A program made the position numbers and the translations under genes. Source: Aurantibrevibacter sp041747755 (GTDB taxonomy: Bacteria > Bacteroidota > Bacteroidia > Flavobacteriales > Flavobacteriaceae). From it: a DNA stretch of 7,256 bases. Shown here piece by piece: positions 1 through 6,730 of this stretch. The stretch covers positions 1 to 7,256 of the forward strand of contig JBGTEN010000112.1 of assembly GCA_041747755.1 (NCBI GenBank), read 5' to 3'. The notes below the pieces were generated by a model, which searched no databases, was not told the DNA's origin, and worked only from the letters and a program-made list of their open reading frames with translations. The stretch's first letter is position 1. Every line of letters begins with the position of its first letter.

Positions 1-23
1 CAAATAATCCTAAATAATAGGTC

Positions 24-73
24 AACAAATAGGATAACAAAACCATTTTAACAGTTGTGTTATCCTATTTGTT
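24..73. repeat. Perfect 16-bp inverted repeat at the left edge, upstream of the integrase
   Basis: Bases 24-39 (AACAAATAGGATAACA) are the exact reverse complement of 58-73, with an 18-base loop. The stem is AT-rich and lies about 95 bases before the integrase start. It could be a recombinase or excision-factor binding region near an element end, an operator for the integrase, or the transcription terminator of a gene to the left. The pairing is seen directly; the role is inference. Confidence 0.6.
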
Positions 74-166
74 AAAATTCCTGAGGAGACCGGAAAATTA
101 AATGTATATTTAAAGTGATTTGACTTTCGTCTGACAAAACCGAGTGTTAACAAAAAAGACGAAATC

Positions 167-1393
167 ATGAAAACAACTTCAACCTTCAGTATTCACTTCT
201 GGGCCAACTTTTCCAGGGTGAAAGACGGACAGACCTTACTTTACGCAAGAATCACCGTAAATGGCAAACGGGCAACCATTGGTTTAAAACAAAAAGTAGC
301 TGTTGCCGATTGGGATATCCATAAGAACAGGATGCGGGGCACCAACCAACAGGCACGATTAATAAACAGTTATCTGGACGAAGTGTACAGCTCACTTTTT
401 AGCTGCTACCAAAGCTTAAAGCTTACCCATAAGGTCATTACGGCACAAACCATTAAGAGGAAGTACTTGGGAAATGCCGAGGATGCAAAAACATTAAACG
501 ATATCATCAACTACCACACTGAAGATATGGCAGGTAAATTAAAATGGGGCACCCAAAAGAATTATTTTACTACCCAGAAGTATATTTCCGGTTTTCTTTT
601 AAAACAGTACAGAAGAACGGATATCTACTTGCAAGAACTGGACTATGACTTTATCTTGAAGTTCGAAAAGTTCCTAAAAGCACATCAACCCGTTGCACCC
701 CAAAAACCTATGGGAAACAACACGGTGATGAAGCATATAGAACGGTTGCGAAAATTGGTGCACCTTTCCGGCAAATTGGGGTGGATAAGCCAAGACCCCT
801 TTATCAACTTTGCAGCCAAATACATAAAGAACGATAGGGAGTTTTTAAGCTTAAATGAACTGCAACAAATAGAGTCCCGTGATTTTGATATATCCAGACT
901 GGAACTGGTTAAAGACCTTTTTGTATTCAGTTGCTATACCGGTCTTAGTTATATCGATGTGGTACAATTGACCCAAGACAATTTGGGACAGGGCATTGAT
1001 GGTGAACTATGGGTTTCTTACCGAAGGGAGAAAACTTCTAAACCTATACGGGTTCCCCTTTTGCCAAAAGCCTTGGAAATCCTTGATAAATATAAAGGAA
1101 ACAAGAAGAGTGCTATCCATGGCACCTTATTTCCCAAGATATCCAACCAAAAACTGAATACCTATTTAAAGGAGATTGCGGATGTTTGTGGAATTAGGAA
1201 GAACCTGACCTTTCACATGGCAAGACATACTTTTGCCACTACGGTAACCTTAAGTAATGGCATGCCCATTGAAACGGTCTCTAAATTGTTGGGACACTCC
1301 AAAATAGCAACGACCCAAATTTATGCCAAGGTCATAGAACGAAAAGTAAGTGATGATATGCAACAGCTTAGAATGCGATTTAATACGATGTAG
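167..1393 (+). CDS. Tyrosine recombinase / integrase (Bacteroidetes IntDOT-like group)
   Basis: Site-specific recombinase of 408 residues, expected to integrate and excise the element carrying it. Residues about 6-90 look like the Arm DNA-binding domain (strand pattern around LYARITVNGKRATIGL), about 105-205 the SAM-like core-binding domain, and about 225-400 the catalytic domain. Visible catalytic residues are K289, H350 and R353 (in FHMARHTF), H377 (in LLGHSKIATTQIY) and nucleophile Y386. The position normally held by the first catalytic arginine is serine 261 (CYTGLSYIDV); this is known for IntDOT of CTnDOT and is common in Bacteroidetes integrases, so it is not evidence of inactivation. 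Length is normal for the family. The start ATG follows an AT-rich leader without a clear Shine-Dalgarno. It is richer in GC than the cargo genes after it. Its last 37 or so codons recur as a decayed copy at 5287-5416. Confidence 0.95.
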   Translation: MKTTSTFSIHFWANFSRVKDGQTLLYARITVNGKRATIGLKQKVAVADWDIHKNRMRGTNQQARLINSYLDEVYSSLFSCYQSLKLTHKVITAQTIKRKYLGNAEDAKTLNDIINYHTEDMAGKLKWGTQKNYFTTQKYISGFLLKQYRRTDIYLQELDYDFILKFEKFLKAHQPVAPQKPMGNNTVMKHIERLRKLVHLSGKLGWISQDPFINFAAKYIKNDREFLSLNELQQIESRDFDISRLELVKDLFVFSCYTGLSYIDVVQLTQDNLGQGIDGELWVSYRREKTSKPIRVPLLPKALEILDKYKGNKKSAIHGTLFPKISNQKLNTYLKEIADVCGIRKNLTFHMARHTFATTVTLSNGMPIETVSKLLGHSKIATTQIYAKVIERKVSDDMQQLRMRFNTM

Positions 1394-1552
1394 GTTTATT
1401 TCTGAGATACAACTCAATCCGGAACACCAATTTTTTATAGGGGTTTAAAAGAAAAGTATTACATTTAGACCTCCCCCATAATTATATTGAAGACCGAACT
1501 TATAGTGACTAATTAAAAATTAGACACCATAAAAGCACAATTATTGCGCCTA
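1280..1552 (+). repeat. Left copy of a ~270-bp diverged direct repeat (integrase 3' end plus downstream tail)
   Basis: This segment covers the last codons of the intact integrase and about 160 bases of non-coding DNA after its stop. It aligns with 5287-5559 in the same orientation. Within the coding part, 1314-1390 matches 5328-5404 at 64 of 77 positions by my hand count. In the non-coding part, 20 consecutive bases (1455-1474 and 5462-5481) are identical, and the match continues in patches to CGCCTA (1547-1552 and 5554-5559). The DUF262-HNH gene begins only 36 bases beyond. The stretch 1394-1587 holds no gene; it is this tail and the short cargo leader. Confidence 0.85.
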
Positions 1553-1587
1553 TATGAATGGTTACCGCACGTTAAAGATGACCCAGT

Positions 1588-3315
1588 ATGATAAGTAGTT
1601 TAATTACTCAAATAGACAATAAAGAGATTGTACTTCCAGCAATTCAGAGAGATTTTGTTTGGAATGAAGACCGAATTACTATGATGTTCGATTCTATAAT
1701 GCGCGGTTATCCACTTGGAATTGCACTTTTGTGGGAAACATATTTAGATATAAAGTATAGAGAATTCAATGAAGAATATCATTCAGAATCTAAATATATA
1801 TTCAAGGACAATCTTGAGAAAAGAAGGATTAAATTAGTTTTGGACGGTCAACAAAGGCTACAATCATTATTTATTGCTATAAATGGAAGACTTGAAAATA
1901 AAACACTTTTTTTCGACCTATTAAGTGGCAGGAAAGCTGACGACTTCAGAGAAGTGTTTTTTATTTTTCGCTTTCTGACGGTTGAATCTGTAAAAACCCT
2001 AAATAGTAAGTTGCTTGAGTCCCGACAAAAGGAAGATGAGAATAACGGTGAAAATGAAAAGTATCCTTTGTTTTATTCAGTAAAGGAGATTTTAAATTCA
2101 AGCCCAGAAAGTAGGCTTAATTTTAAAAACAAGTTAAAAAAAGACTTTAAATTAACAGATGATGAAACGCTTAGGATTGAATTAAATATGAATAAGCTTG
2201 TGCATGCTATTACTAATGATTCCAATATTCTCAAAATCTCAACAATTGATGAGAACAAATCTAGGGATAGTCAGGACAGAAAAACAGAATCAGATATTTT
2301 AGAAGCATTTGTAAGAATTAACAGGCAGGGTATTGCACTAAGTCGTTCAGATTTAATTTTCAGCATGTTGAAATTAAACTGGAAAGAATCAGCAGAAGAA
2401 CTTCCAGAATTTATTAAAGATATTAATAACGGTAATAATCTTGGAATAGATATAGATTTTGTTATTCGCTCATTATTTGCAGTTTCAGGTTTAGGTTCAA
2501 GATTTGATGTAGACCTATTAAGGAAGCATTCAAATATTAAGAAAGTAAAAGAGAATTACTCTAAGACATGTAACGCAATAAGGTCTCTTGTTGACTTTAT
2601 GCAAGATGATTGCGGACTTTTAAATAGCAATATTATAGGTGGTTATTTAAATTTAATACCTATAGTTTACTATTTATCATATACTCCTGACAACCTCGTG
2701 CCCAATAAGGAATTAGGTAATCTAAAAAAGGCCCTTTTTATATTTAGTTTCACACGACCATTTAGCCGTTATGGAGATAGTAGAATAGGAAAATTTATAA
2801 AGGACGAATTAAGACCTTTAAAACAAAGGCAGGATTTTAGCTTTCCACTAAATAATTCAATTTGGTGGGCTAACTATTGGGAAAGTTATTATTGCTTTGA
2901 CACAAAACTTCTTCAAAGAAACAAACATTTAACATTACACCTCTTACAAGGTAAAAATGGGACTAAAGTCAAATATCAACGTAATTCGCCTGAACTAGAC
3001 CATATTTTCCCTAAATCCACACTCTTAGAAAAATCTTATGATTGGTCAGAAATTGATAGCTATGGGAATTTTTGGATTCTTGCTAAGACAAAAAATCAAA
3101 ATAAGTCGAATAAACATCCAAAGGATTATTTTGCCGATGTTGATGATTCTATATTGAAAAAGGCATTGATAAATAGAGAAATGTTTGATTACAGAAAGTT
3201 CAAAACGTTCTTATCAAGTAGAGAAGGTGATATCTTAAATCAGATTAAGAAGAATATTGGTGTAAATGAAAAAGAATTAGATTTTCCAACAATATGGGAA
3301 ACGGAAGAAGAATAA
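1588..3315 (+). CDS. DUF262 and DUF1524 (HNH) protein, GmrSD-like modification-dependent restriction endonuclease
   Basis: Single chain of 575 residues. The N-terminal DUF262 domain (about 8-262) shows LPAIQRDFVW (16-25), the ParB/Srx-fold motif DGQQR (86-90) and the family motif AFVRINRQGIALSRSDLIFSML (240-261, key residues F, R, N, G, L, S and D). The C-terminal DUF1524 domain (about 430-555) carries the HNH-type LDHIFPKS (470-477) and downstream N503, N505 and K506. In the GmrSD family, DUF262 (GmrS-like) binds and hydrolyses nucleotide and DUF1524 (GmrD-like) cuts DNA, typically modified phage DNA; related DUF262-HNH proteins serve in other defence systems such as SspE and BrxU. An in-frame TGA at 1579-1581 makes ATG 1588 the first possible start. 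Lower GC than the integrase suggests separate origin. Target modification cannot be read from sequence. The family call is strong; the defence role is inference from family and mobile context. Confidence 0.9.
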   Translation: MISSLITQIDNKEIVLPAIQRDFVWNEDRITMMFDSIMRGYPLGIALLWETYLDIKYREFNEEYHSESKYIFKDNLEKRRIKLVLDGQQRLQSLFIAINGRLENKTLFFDLLSGRKADDFREVFFIFRFLTVESVKTLNSKLLESRQKEDENNGENEKYPLFYSVKEILNSSPESRLNFKNKLKKDFKLTDDETLRIELNMNKLVHAITNDSNILKISTIDENKSRDSQDRKTESDILEAFVRINRQGIALSRSDLIFSMLKLNWKESAEELPEFIKDINNGNNLGIDIDFVIRSLFAVSGLGSRFDVDLLRKHSNIKKVKENYSKTCNAIRSLVDFMQDDCGLLNSNIIGGYLNLIPIVYYLSYTPDNLVPNKELGNLKKALFIFSFTRPFSRYGDSRIGKFIKDELRPLKQRQDFSFPLNNSIWWANYWESYYCFDTKLLQRNKHLTLHLLQGKNGTKVKYQRNSPELDHIFPKSTLLEKSYDWSEIDSYGNFWILAKTKNQNKSNKHPKDYFADVDDSILKKALINREMFDYRKFKTFLSSREGDILNQIKKNIGVNEKELDFPTIWETEEE

Positions 3316-3517
3316 ACGTGCGCCCTGCTAAACCAAATTGCCCCACCCGGCTCTTGGGAGCAAAAGCATATTGCTGCCACTATCGTGGTAACACGACCCA
3401 ACAAGCTCCTAATCGCAATTTTGTAACGTTCTTACCGTCTTTTAATAATATTTACCTTCTACATAACAATCTAAAATCCAGAACGTCGCTGCGTATAGCA
3501 GGGCATTGTGCGTAATA
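3316..3517. other. Structured spacer between the two cargo genes, with inverted-repeat ends (attC-like architecture, unproven)
   Basis: The 200 bases between the cargo genes are bounded by an inverted repeat: GCCCTGCTA (3322-3330) pairs exactly with TAGCAGGGC (3496-3504). The pairing continues imperfectly outward (ACGTGC at 3316-3321 with GTGCGT at 3508-3513) past an unpaired ATT. Inside are small hairpins: GCTC-TTGG-GAGC (3350-3361) and TCGTG-GTAA-CACGA (3383-3396), the latter with a GNRA-type loop. The first half is clearly richer in GC than either flanking gene. The right arm ends just before the ATG of the next gene. A long imperfect palindrome with an unpaired step resembles an integron attC site, but I see no proper attC core sequence and no integron integrase. 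A structured RNA or terminator-plus-leader is equally possible. Confidence 0.5.
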
Positions 3518-5197
3518 ATGAAGTCTAAAGAAGAAAAAGAATACGAAGAAAGAGTCAAAAGAAGAGTTTTGATTCTAAGAGATAAGCTCAAGGAGGGCAA
3601 AATTCATATTGCTGAACATTTAAGAGATAAAGTTGAGGCAAGTTTACTAAATGCAAGGTTCGATGAAAACGGTGAACCAGACTTAGATACCCTTGATGGA
3701 TTTGTTCGCTCTATGGCTCTTATGGCGGAACATATGGACCATCGAGAAAAGATAAAAAATGCCATTTCCTTGCGTCAAATACAAGAAGGATATTTTAATC
3801 GTATTGCAAGGAATTTTAACCAGTTCTATCAAATGATGAAAGAAGGAAATGCTACCCCTCATCACCTTGCTCAGATTATTGCCTATGGAAAAAGTGATAT
3901 AGACTACCTCAATGAACCAATTGAATTATTATTAAAAGACCTAGAAGAATTTTGGGAACTAACAGCAGAATCAGGTTATATACATTTAGAAGATGATAAT
4001 GATTCAATAAAAGCAGTTTTTGGAGGTGATTTATTTCCTGCAAATAATGAAAATATCGCTTCTAAATGTAGTATCTATACTGACACTATAATTCTTCCTT
4101 GTCCATTTATTAGGTCAAGGCATATGTTCAACGTTTGGGATAAAAATCAAAGAGTTTATTTCCTATTGAAACACGCTTTGAACATATTACAATACAAAGA
4201 ACTTGCACTCTCAGAGTTTGAAATCCCAATTGTGGCAATTCTTCCAGACAAAGAAATGATGGATGAATTTGCTTTTCAGGAAATTCAAAAACTTGGAGAA
4301 AAAGATGCTTTGTATCACGCAAAAAAGGTTTTTGGAAGAGATTTTCAAAGTCTTAATGAACTTCTTGAATTTGGCAAAGAATTAGATACGGTAGAAAAAG
4401 TTTTCAAAGAAATCAAGGATACAAAACGCGTTCTCTTTGATACCGAATTTAAAGAACCTATTGAAATTCAGATAAAAAATCAAACCGAGAACGAATCAAT
4501 GAGAGCAATGCAGACTAACAATCCCGGAATAATAGTTTCGATGATGGGCTTTGGAAGAATGAGTGTTTGTAATGAATTACTTGCAAAGGCAGCAAAAGTT
4601 GGAGGTTTTCCGCTAATTGACGCACCGACCTCTTGGGAATATTTTAAATGGAAATTGGAGTACGATTCAGAAAGAACATACCCAAACAAAGATTTTACAA
4701 AAATGCATATTGTAAAAGGTTTGAATGGTTTAGACAATACAAACCTACAATGGATTGGTAGAATTCCACCAAATGGACTAATAGAACTAAGAAAAACTGG
4801 TGCAATAAATGAAATTCGTGAAATACTATCGAAAGGTATTGACGAATTAGTTACGGCAAATGAACTTGACTTTACGAGTACATCACACAAAGTTTTTAAT
4901 AATCTCAATTTTGCATTTAACCAACATCAAGAAAACATCAAAAAACTTATCAGTAAAAAATGGAAAATAGCTGGAAAAGATTTTGGTTCTTGGCTTGTAA
5001 TGGGTTCAGTTGAAATAGCTTCTGCCTGTTTAGGAACACCAATATATGGTCTTTCAACCGTAACTTTAAATCAAATAATGGATGCGCCAAAAATTAAAGA
5101 CTTACCTAAAACAGTTGAGAAAATGAAAGATACAGACAGAGAAAGACAAAATTTAAATAAGTCCCCTTTGGGATTAATGTTTAAGTATAAAAAATAA
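3518..5197 (+). CDS. Uncharacterised 559-residue cargo protein
   Basis: I do not recognise this family. The protein begins with a charged, probably helical segment (1-45, rich in K, E and R) and continues as a mostly soluble, mixed helix-strand protein. Notable stretches are YTDTIILPCPF (187-197), FEIPIVAILPD (234-244), an acidic helical region (245-300), a turn-rich hydrophobic stretch GIIVSMMGFG (337-346), and LRKTGAINEIREILSKGIDE (424-443). Residues about 490-520 are unusually rich in glycine, alanine and serine and hydrophobic, and could be a buried helix pair or a membrane-inserting segment. It ends SPLGLMFKYKK. No Walker, HNH, PD-(D/E)XK or signal peptide motif is visible. ATG 3518 is preferred to TTG 3506, which lies in the upstream inverted repeat; an in-frame TAA at 3464-3466 limits further extension. 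It follows the restriction gene on the same strand after about 200 bases and shares its low GC, so a linked defence role is plausible but not shown. Confidence 0.9.
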   Translation: MKSKEEKEYEERVKRRVLILRDKLKEGKIHIAEHLRDKVEASLLNARFDENGEPDLDTLDGFVRSMALMAEHMDHREKIKNAISLRQIQEGYFNRIARNFNQFYQMMKEGNATPHHLAQIIAYGKSDIDYLNEPIELLLKDLEEFWELTAESGYIHLEDDNDSIKAVFGGDLFPANNENIASKCSIYTDTIILPCPFIRSRHMFNVWDKNQRVYFLLKHALNILQYKELALSEFEIPIVAILPDKEMMDEFAFQEIQKLGEKDALYHAKKVFGRDFQSLNELLEFGKELDTVEKVFKEIKDTKRVLFDTEFKEPIEIQIKNQTENESMRAMQTNNPGIIVSMMGFGRMSVCNELLAKAAKVGGFPLIDAPTSWEYFKWKLEYDSERTYPNKDFTKMHIVKGLNGLDNTNLQWIGRIPPNGLIELRKTGAINEIREILSKGIDELVTANELDFTSTSHKVFNNLNFAFNQHQENIKKLISKKWKIAGKDFGSWLVMGSVEIASACLGTPIYGLSTVTLNQIMDAPKIKDLPKTVEKMKDTDRERQNLNKSPLGLMFKYKK

Positions 5198-5199
5198 AT

Positions 5200-5241
5200 T
5201 ACCATGCAGCACGGGCTTTGCAGCAGACGGGCTGACTGGTA
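5200..5241. repeat. Hairpin with internal direct repeat just after the last cargo gene
   Basis: TACCATGCAGC (5200-5210) can pair with GCTGACTGGTA (5231-5241), 9 of 11 positions. Within it GCAGCACGGGCT (5206-5217) is nearly repeated as GCAGCAGACGGGCT (5220-5233). It begins three bases after the stop codon and is followed by AAAATTTT, so it may terminate transcription of the cargo genes. It could also mark the right end of the inserted cargo, since the integrase remnant starts about 45 bases later. Confidence 0.45.
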
Positions 5242-5286
5242 AAATTTTGGGAGCTTTGTGCTTCTATTCAAGTTCATTGCTGGTTG

Positions 5287-5416
5287 ACATTTTCAAAAAT
5301 CTTAGGAATTCTTTAAAATAACAATTACCCAAATCTAGACAAAGGTCATAGAACGCAAAGCAAGTGACGATATGCAACGGCTGAGTATACGTTTTAATAC
5401 GATTCAGTTATACTGA
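5287..5416 (+). pseudogene. Decayed 3' end of a second, related integrase gene
   Basis: Reading in the frame ACA TTT TCA AAA ATC TTA GGA gives TFSKILG, matching TVSKLLG of the intact integrase (370-376). A one-base insertion near 5314 shifts the frame. The sequence then reads KITITQI, a TAG stop at 5336-5338 in place of the tyrosine codon and its neighbour, and TKVIERKASDDMQRLSIRFNTI, matching the end of the intact protein. The native stop is changed from TAG to CAG, so this frame runs on to TGA at 5414-5416. The nucleophilic tyrosine is gone, and all upstream domains are missing. Differences from the intact copy include silent ones, so the remnant derives from a once-functional relative and is not a recent exact duplication. 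Confidence 0.85.
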
Positions 5417-5559
5417 AACCCAACTCAAGACATACTGATTTTTATAGAGGTATAAAGAAATAGTATTACATTTAGACCTCCGACTGAATTTTACTGAATA
5501 TTGAAGCTGTGGCGACTAATTTGAAAATAGACGCCATAAAGATGCAATTATTTCGCCTA
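5287..5559 (+). repeat. Right copy of the ~270-bp diverged direct repeat
   Basis: This is the partner of 1280-1552: the integrase remnant and its non-coding tail. The tail keeps 5462-5481 identical to 1455-1474, and a later conserved patch with TAGAC, CCATAAA, CAATTATT and CGCCTA in the same order. In this copy ACGCCA (5531-5536) can pair with TGGCGT (5563-5568). The aligned left copy has ACACCA and TGGTTA, where the third pair changes from G-C to A-T, so a short stem may be maintained. Confidence 0.8.
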
Positions 5560-5735
5560 GATTGGCGTTGGCTTTCATTAAAAAACTCTATGTCAAAATG
5601 TAAGCTCCCCCAAATTAGAACTGCTTACTTGTCCAAAATTTGAATAAAGTTATTTAAGTTACCATCCCATTCCAGCACATTGCCGCTCCATTCCGTTTTA
5701 CTTCATTTCGGGCAATGAGCTTCATTTCAGATATT

Positions 5736-5853
5736 GGACACAATTCACGGTTTTGGCTTCTAAATTCTGCTACTTAAGTAGTTTCCGGTTTGGAAAAGCT
5801 TCTCTTAATTATCGGAAGGCTATAATCCTTATCCAAAACCGTGAATTAAGTCC
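5736..5853. repeat. 21-bp inverted repeat with nested palindromes
   Basis: Bases 5736-5756 and 5833-5853 are inverted copies matching at 19 of 21 positions, including 15 consecutive bases (CCAAAACCGTGAATT on the right). The 76-base interior contains the perfect palindrome CTACTTAAGTAG, and TTCCG pairing with CGGAA further right, so the whole segment can fold into a branched cruciform. No protein is encoded between the arms. It may be a small non-autonomous inverted-repeat element, a recombinase or relaxase target, or a structured RNA. Confidence 0.6.
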
Positions 5854-6004
5854 GCCTAATCGGAACACCATTTCGGCATTTCGTGCCATTTCCTGAAGTT
5901 TGAGATTTCACAGGTTTCGCACCAATACCTCTCCAAAGCCCTCACTCATCCCTTTTTGATGGCAAAACAACAATATCCTTTCTTGGACGACGGCATAAAG
6001 CCAG

Positions 6005-6021
6005 TCACGCCCTTGGCGTGA
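6005..6021. repeat. Short perfect hairpin TCACGCC-CTT-GGCGTGA
   Basis: A perfect 7-bp GC-rich stem with a three-base loop, followed by TCTTATTTATAC. It could act as a transcription terminator, but there is no supported gene immediately upstream and the trailing T-run is poor. Confidence 0.5.
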
Positions 6022-6507
6022 TCTTATTTATACGTCTTACCAAGCCTGAATATTGTACCGATAATAGCAACAAAAAAGGTATCAACGAGGGCTCTATGGG
6101 AAGTAAATCGAAGCAAGCTGACAGTGAAATCATCCCAAAATATCCATAAAGGAAATGGCACTAAAAAACAAAAAAAAAGGAAATCACTCGGGATATAATA
6201 AGTAAATTATTTTTAAGGTGCTGAAAAATAGAAATGAGGTAACCCTACTAAATACCTATTTAATCACAACAACCGATGCACTATTTGGCAGTGAATTTTC
6301 GATAGCTAAACCTCTCAATCAAAAAAAAGTGTAAAACGGAAGAAAAAAAACCGTATCTTTTTCTTGCTGTTCTACGGCACATTTTATCTGTATTGTTTTC
6401 CCAAAAATTGACTTTCGCTGAAAACGATACCCATCTAAAAAGAACGAATCCGGAACTTTTGGTTCCAAAATAAGCAACATGGCAACCTCATGTTATTTGA
6501 AATTTTT

Positions 6508-6524
6508 GTCCGCCTTTGGCGGAC
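6508..6524. terminator. Short perfect hairpin GTCCGCC-TTT-GGCGGAC, possible bidirectional terminator
   Basis: A perfect 7-bp GC-rich stem with a three-base loop, preceded by a run of T and followed by GTAAAA. This arrangement would suit a terminator read leftward (the A/T tract becomes the U-run) better than rightward. It shares the CGCC-loop-GGCG design with 6005-6021. It could instead be part of the transfer origin region. Confidence 0.4.
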
Positions 6525-6545
6525 GTAAAATGGAATAGCAAGAGG

Positions 6546-6567
6546 GTAACCCGCAGAGCGGGGTTAC
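6546..6567. promoter_or_regulatory. Strong hairpin upstream of the mobilization gene, candidate part of oriT
   Basis: GTAA-CCCGC (6546-6554) pairs with GCGGG-(G)-TTAC (6558-6567) around the loop AGA: nine pairs with a single bulged G. It lies about 265 bases before the BfmA/BtgA-like start and is followed directly by the repeat cluster. Relaxase origins often place a hairpin beside the nick site, and accessory mobilization proteins usually act on an oriT close to their gene. The oriT reading is inference; no nick sequence is recognised. Confidence 0.35.
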
Positions 6568-6576
6568 GGTTTTACA

Positions 6577-6730
6577 AAACATTGATTTTCAATGAAATGA
6601 AAACAGTTTCATTTTTAGGCATCACCGAAATTTGTGCCAAATGCCCTGTAAGGCCCTGTAAACATTGAAAAAATTTACAGTAATCGGTTATTGCAACATA
6701 AATACTAAGAATTTAAAACATTGAAAATCA
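6577..6730. repeat. Cluster of short direct and inverted repeats before the mobilization gene
   Basis: AAACATTGA occurs three times (6577-6585, 6660-6668 and 6716-6724). CATTGA-TTT-TCAATG (6580-6594) is a palindrome, and 6583-6594 is also the exact reverse complement of 6719-6730. AAATGAAA-ACAG-TTTCATTT (6595-6614) is an 8-bp hairpin. GCCCTGTA is tandemly repeated (6643-6650 and 6653-6660), and CTGTAAA (6656-6662) pairs with TTTACAG (6674-6680). The pattern fits multiple binding sites for a DNA-binding protein, possibly the adjacent BfmA/BtgA protein or an autoregulator. Confidence 0.5.

Noticed and set aside
119..140. TTGACTTTCG occurring before the integrase and again at about 6409
   Set aside because: A ten-base match in 7 kb is expected by chance many times over, and the extended similarity needs gaps. 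It is not convincing as a recombinase arm site.
256..1393. Integrase inactive because its first catalytic arginine is missing
   Set aside because: Serine at this position is established in active Bacteroidetes recombinases such as IntDOT, and the other catalytic residues are present.
3294..3515. 73-residue plus-strand frame overlapping the end of the DUF262-HNH gene
   Set aside because: It starts inside the upstream gene in another frame and runs through the structured spacer. Its product is cysteine/proline-rich without a recognisable pattern, so it is most likely non-coding.
3506..3517. TTG start four codons upstream for the uncharacterised protein
   Set aside because: It lies within the right arm of the inverted repeat and has no better signal than the ATG at 3518.
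3316..3517. Calling the spacer a true integron attC site
   Set aside because: No GTTRRRY-type core at the expected ends and no integron integrase in the window, so only the resemblance in architecture is reported.
4480..4908. 142-residue minus-strand frame, and other minus-strand frames at 2073-2258, 3683-3865, 4128-4322 and 5071-5277
   Set aside because: All lie antisense to well-supported genes or across a gene end and have low-complexity hydrophobic translations; they are shadows.
5959..6021. Short ATG frame MAKQQYPFLDDGIKPVTPLA
   Set aside because: Only 20 residues, with its end formed by a hairpin and no supporting signal, so it is not called.
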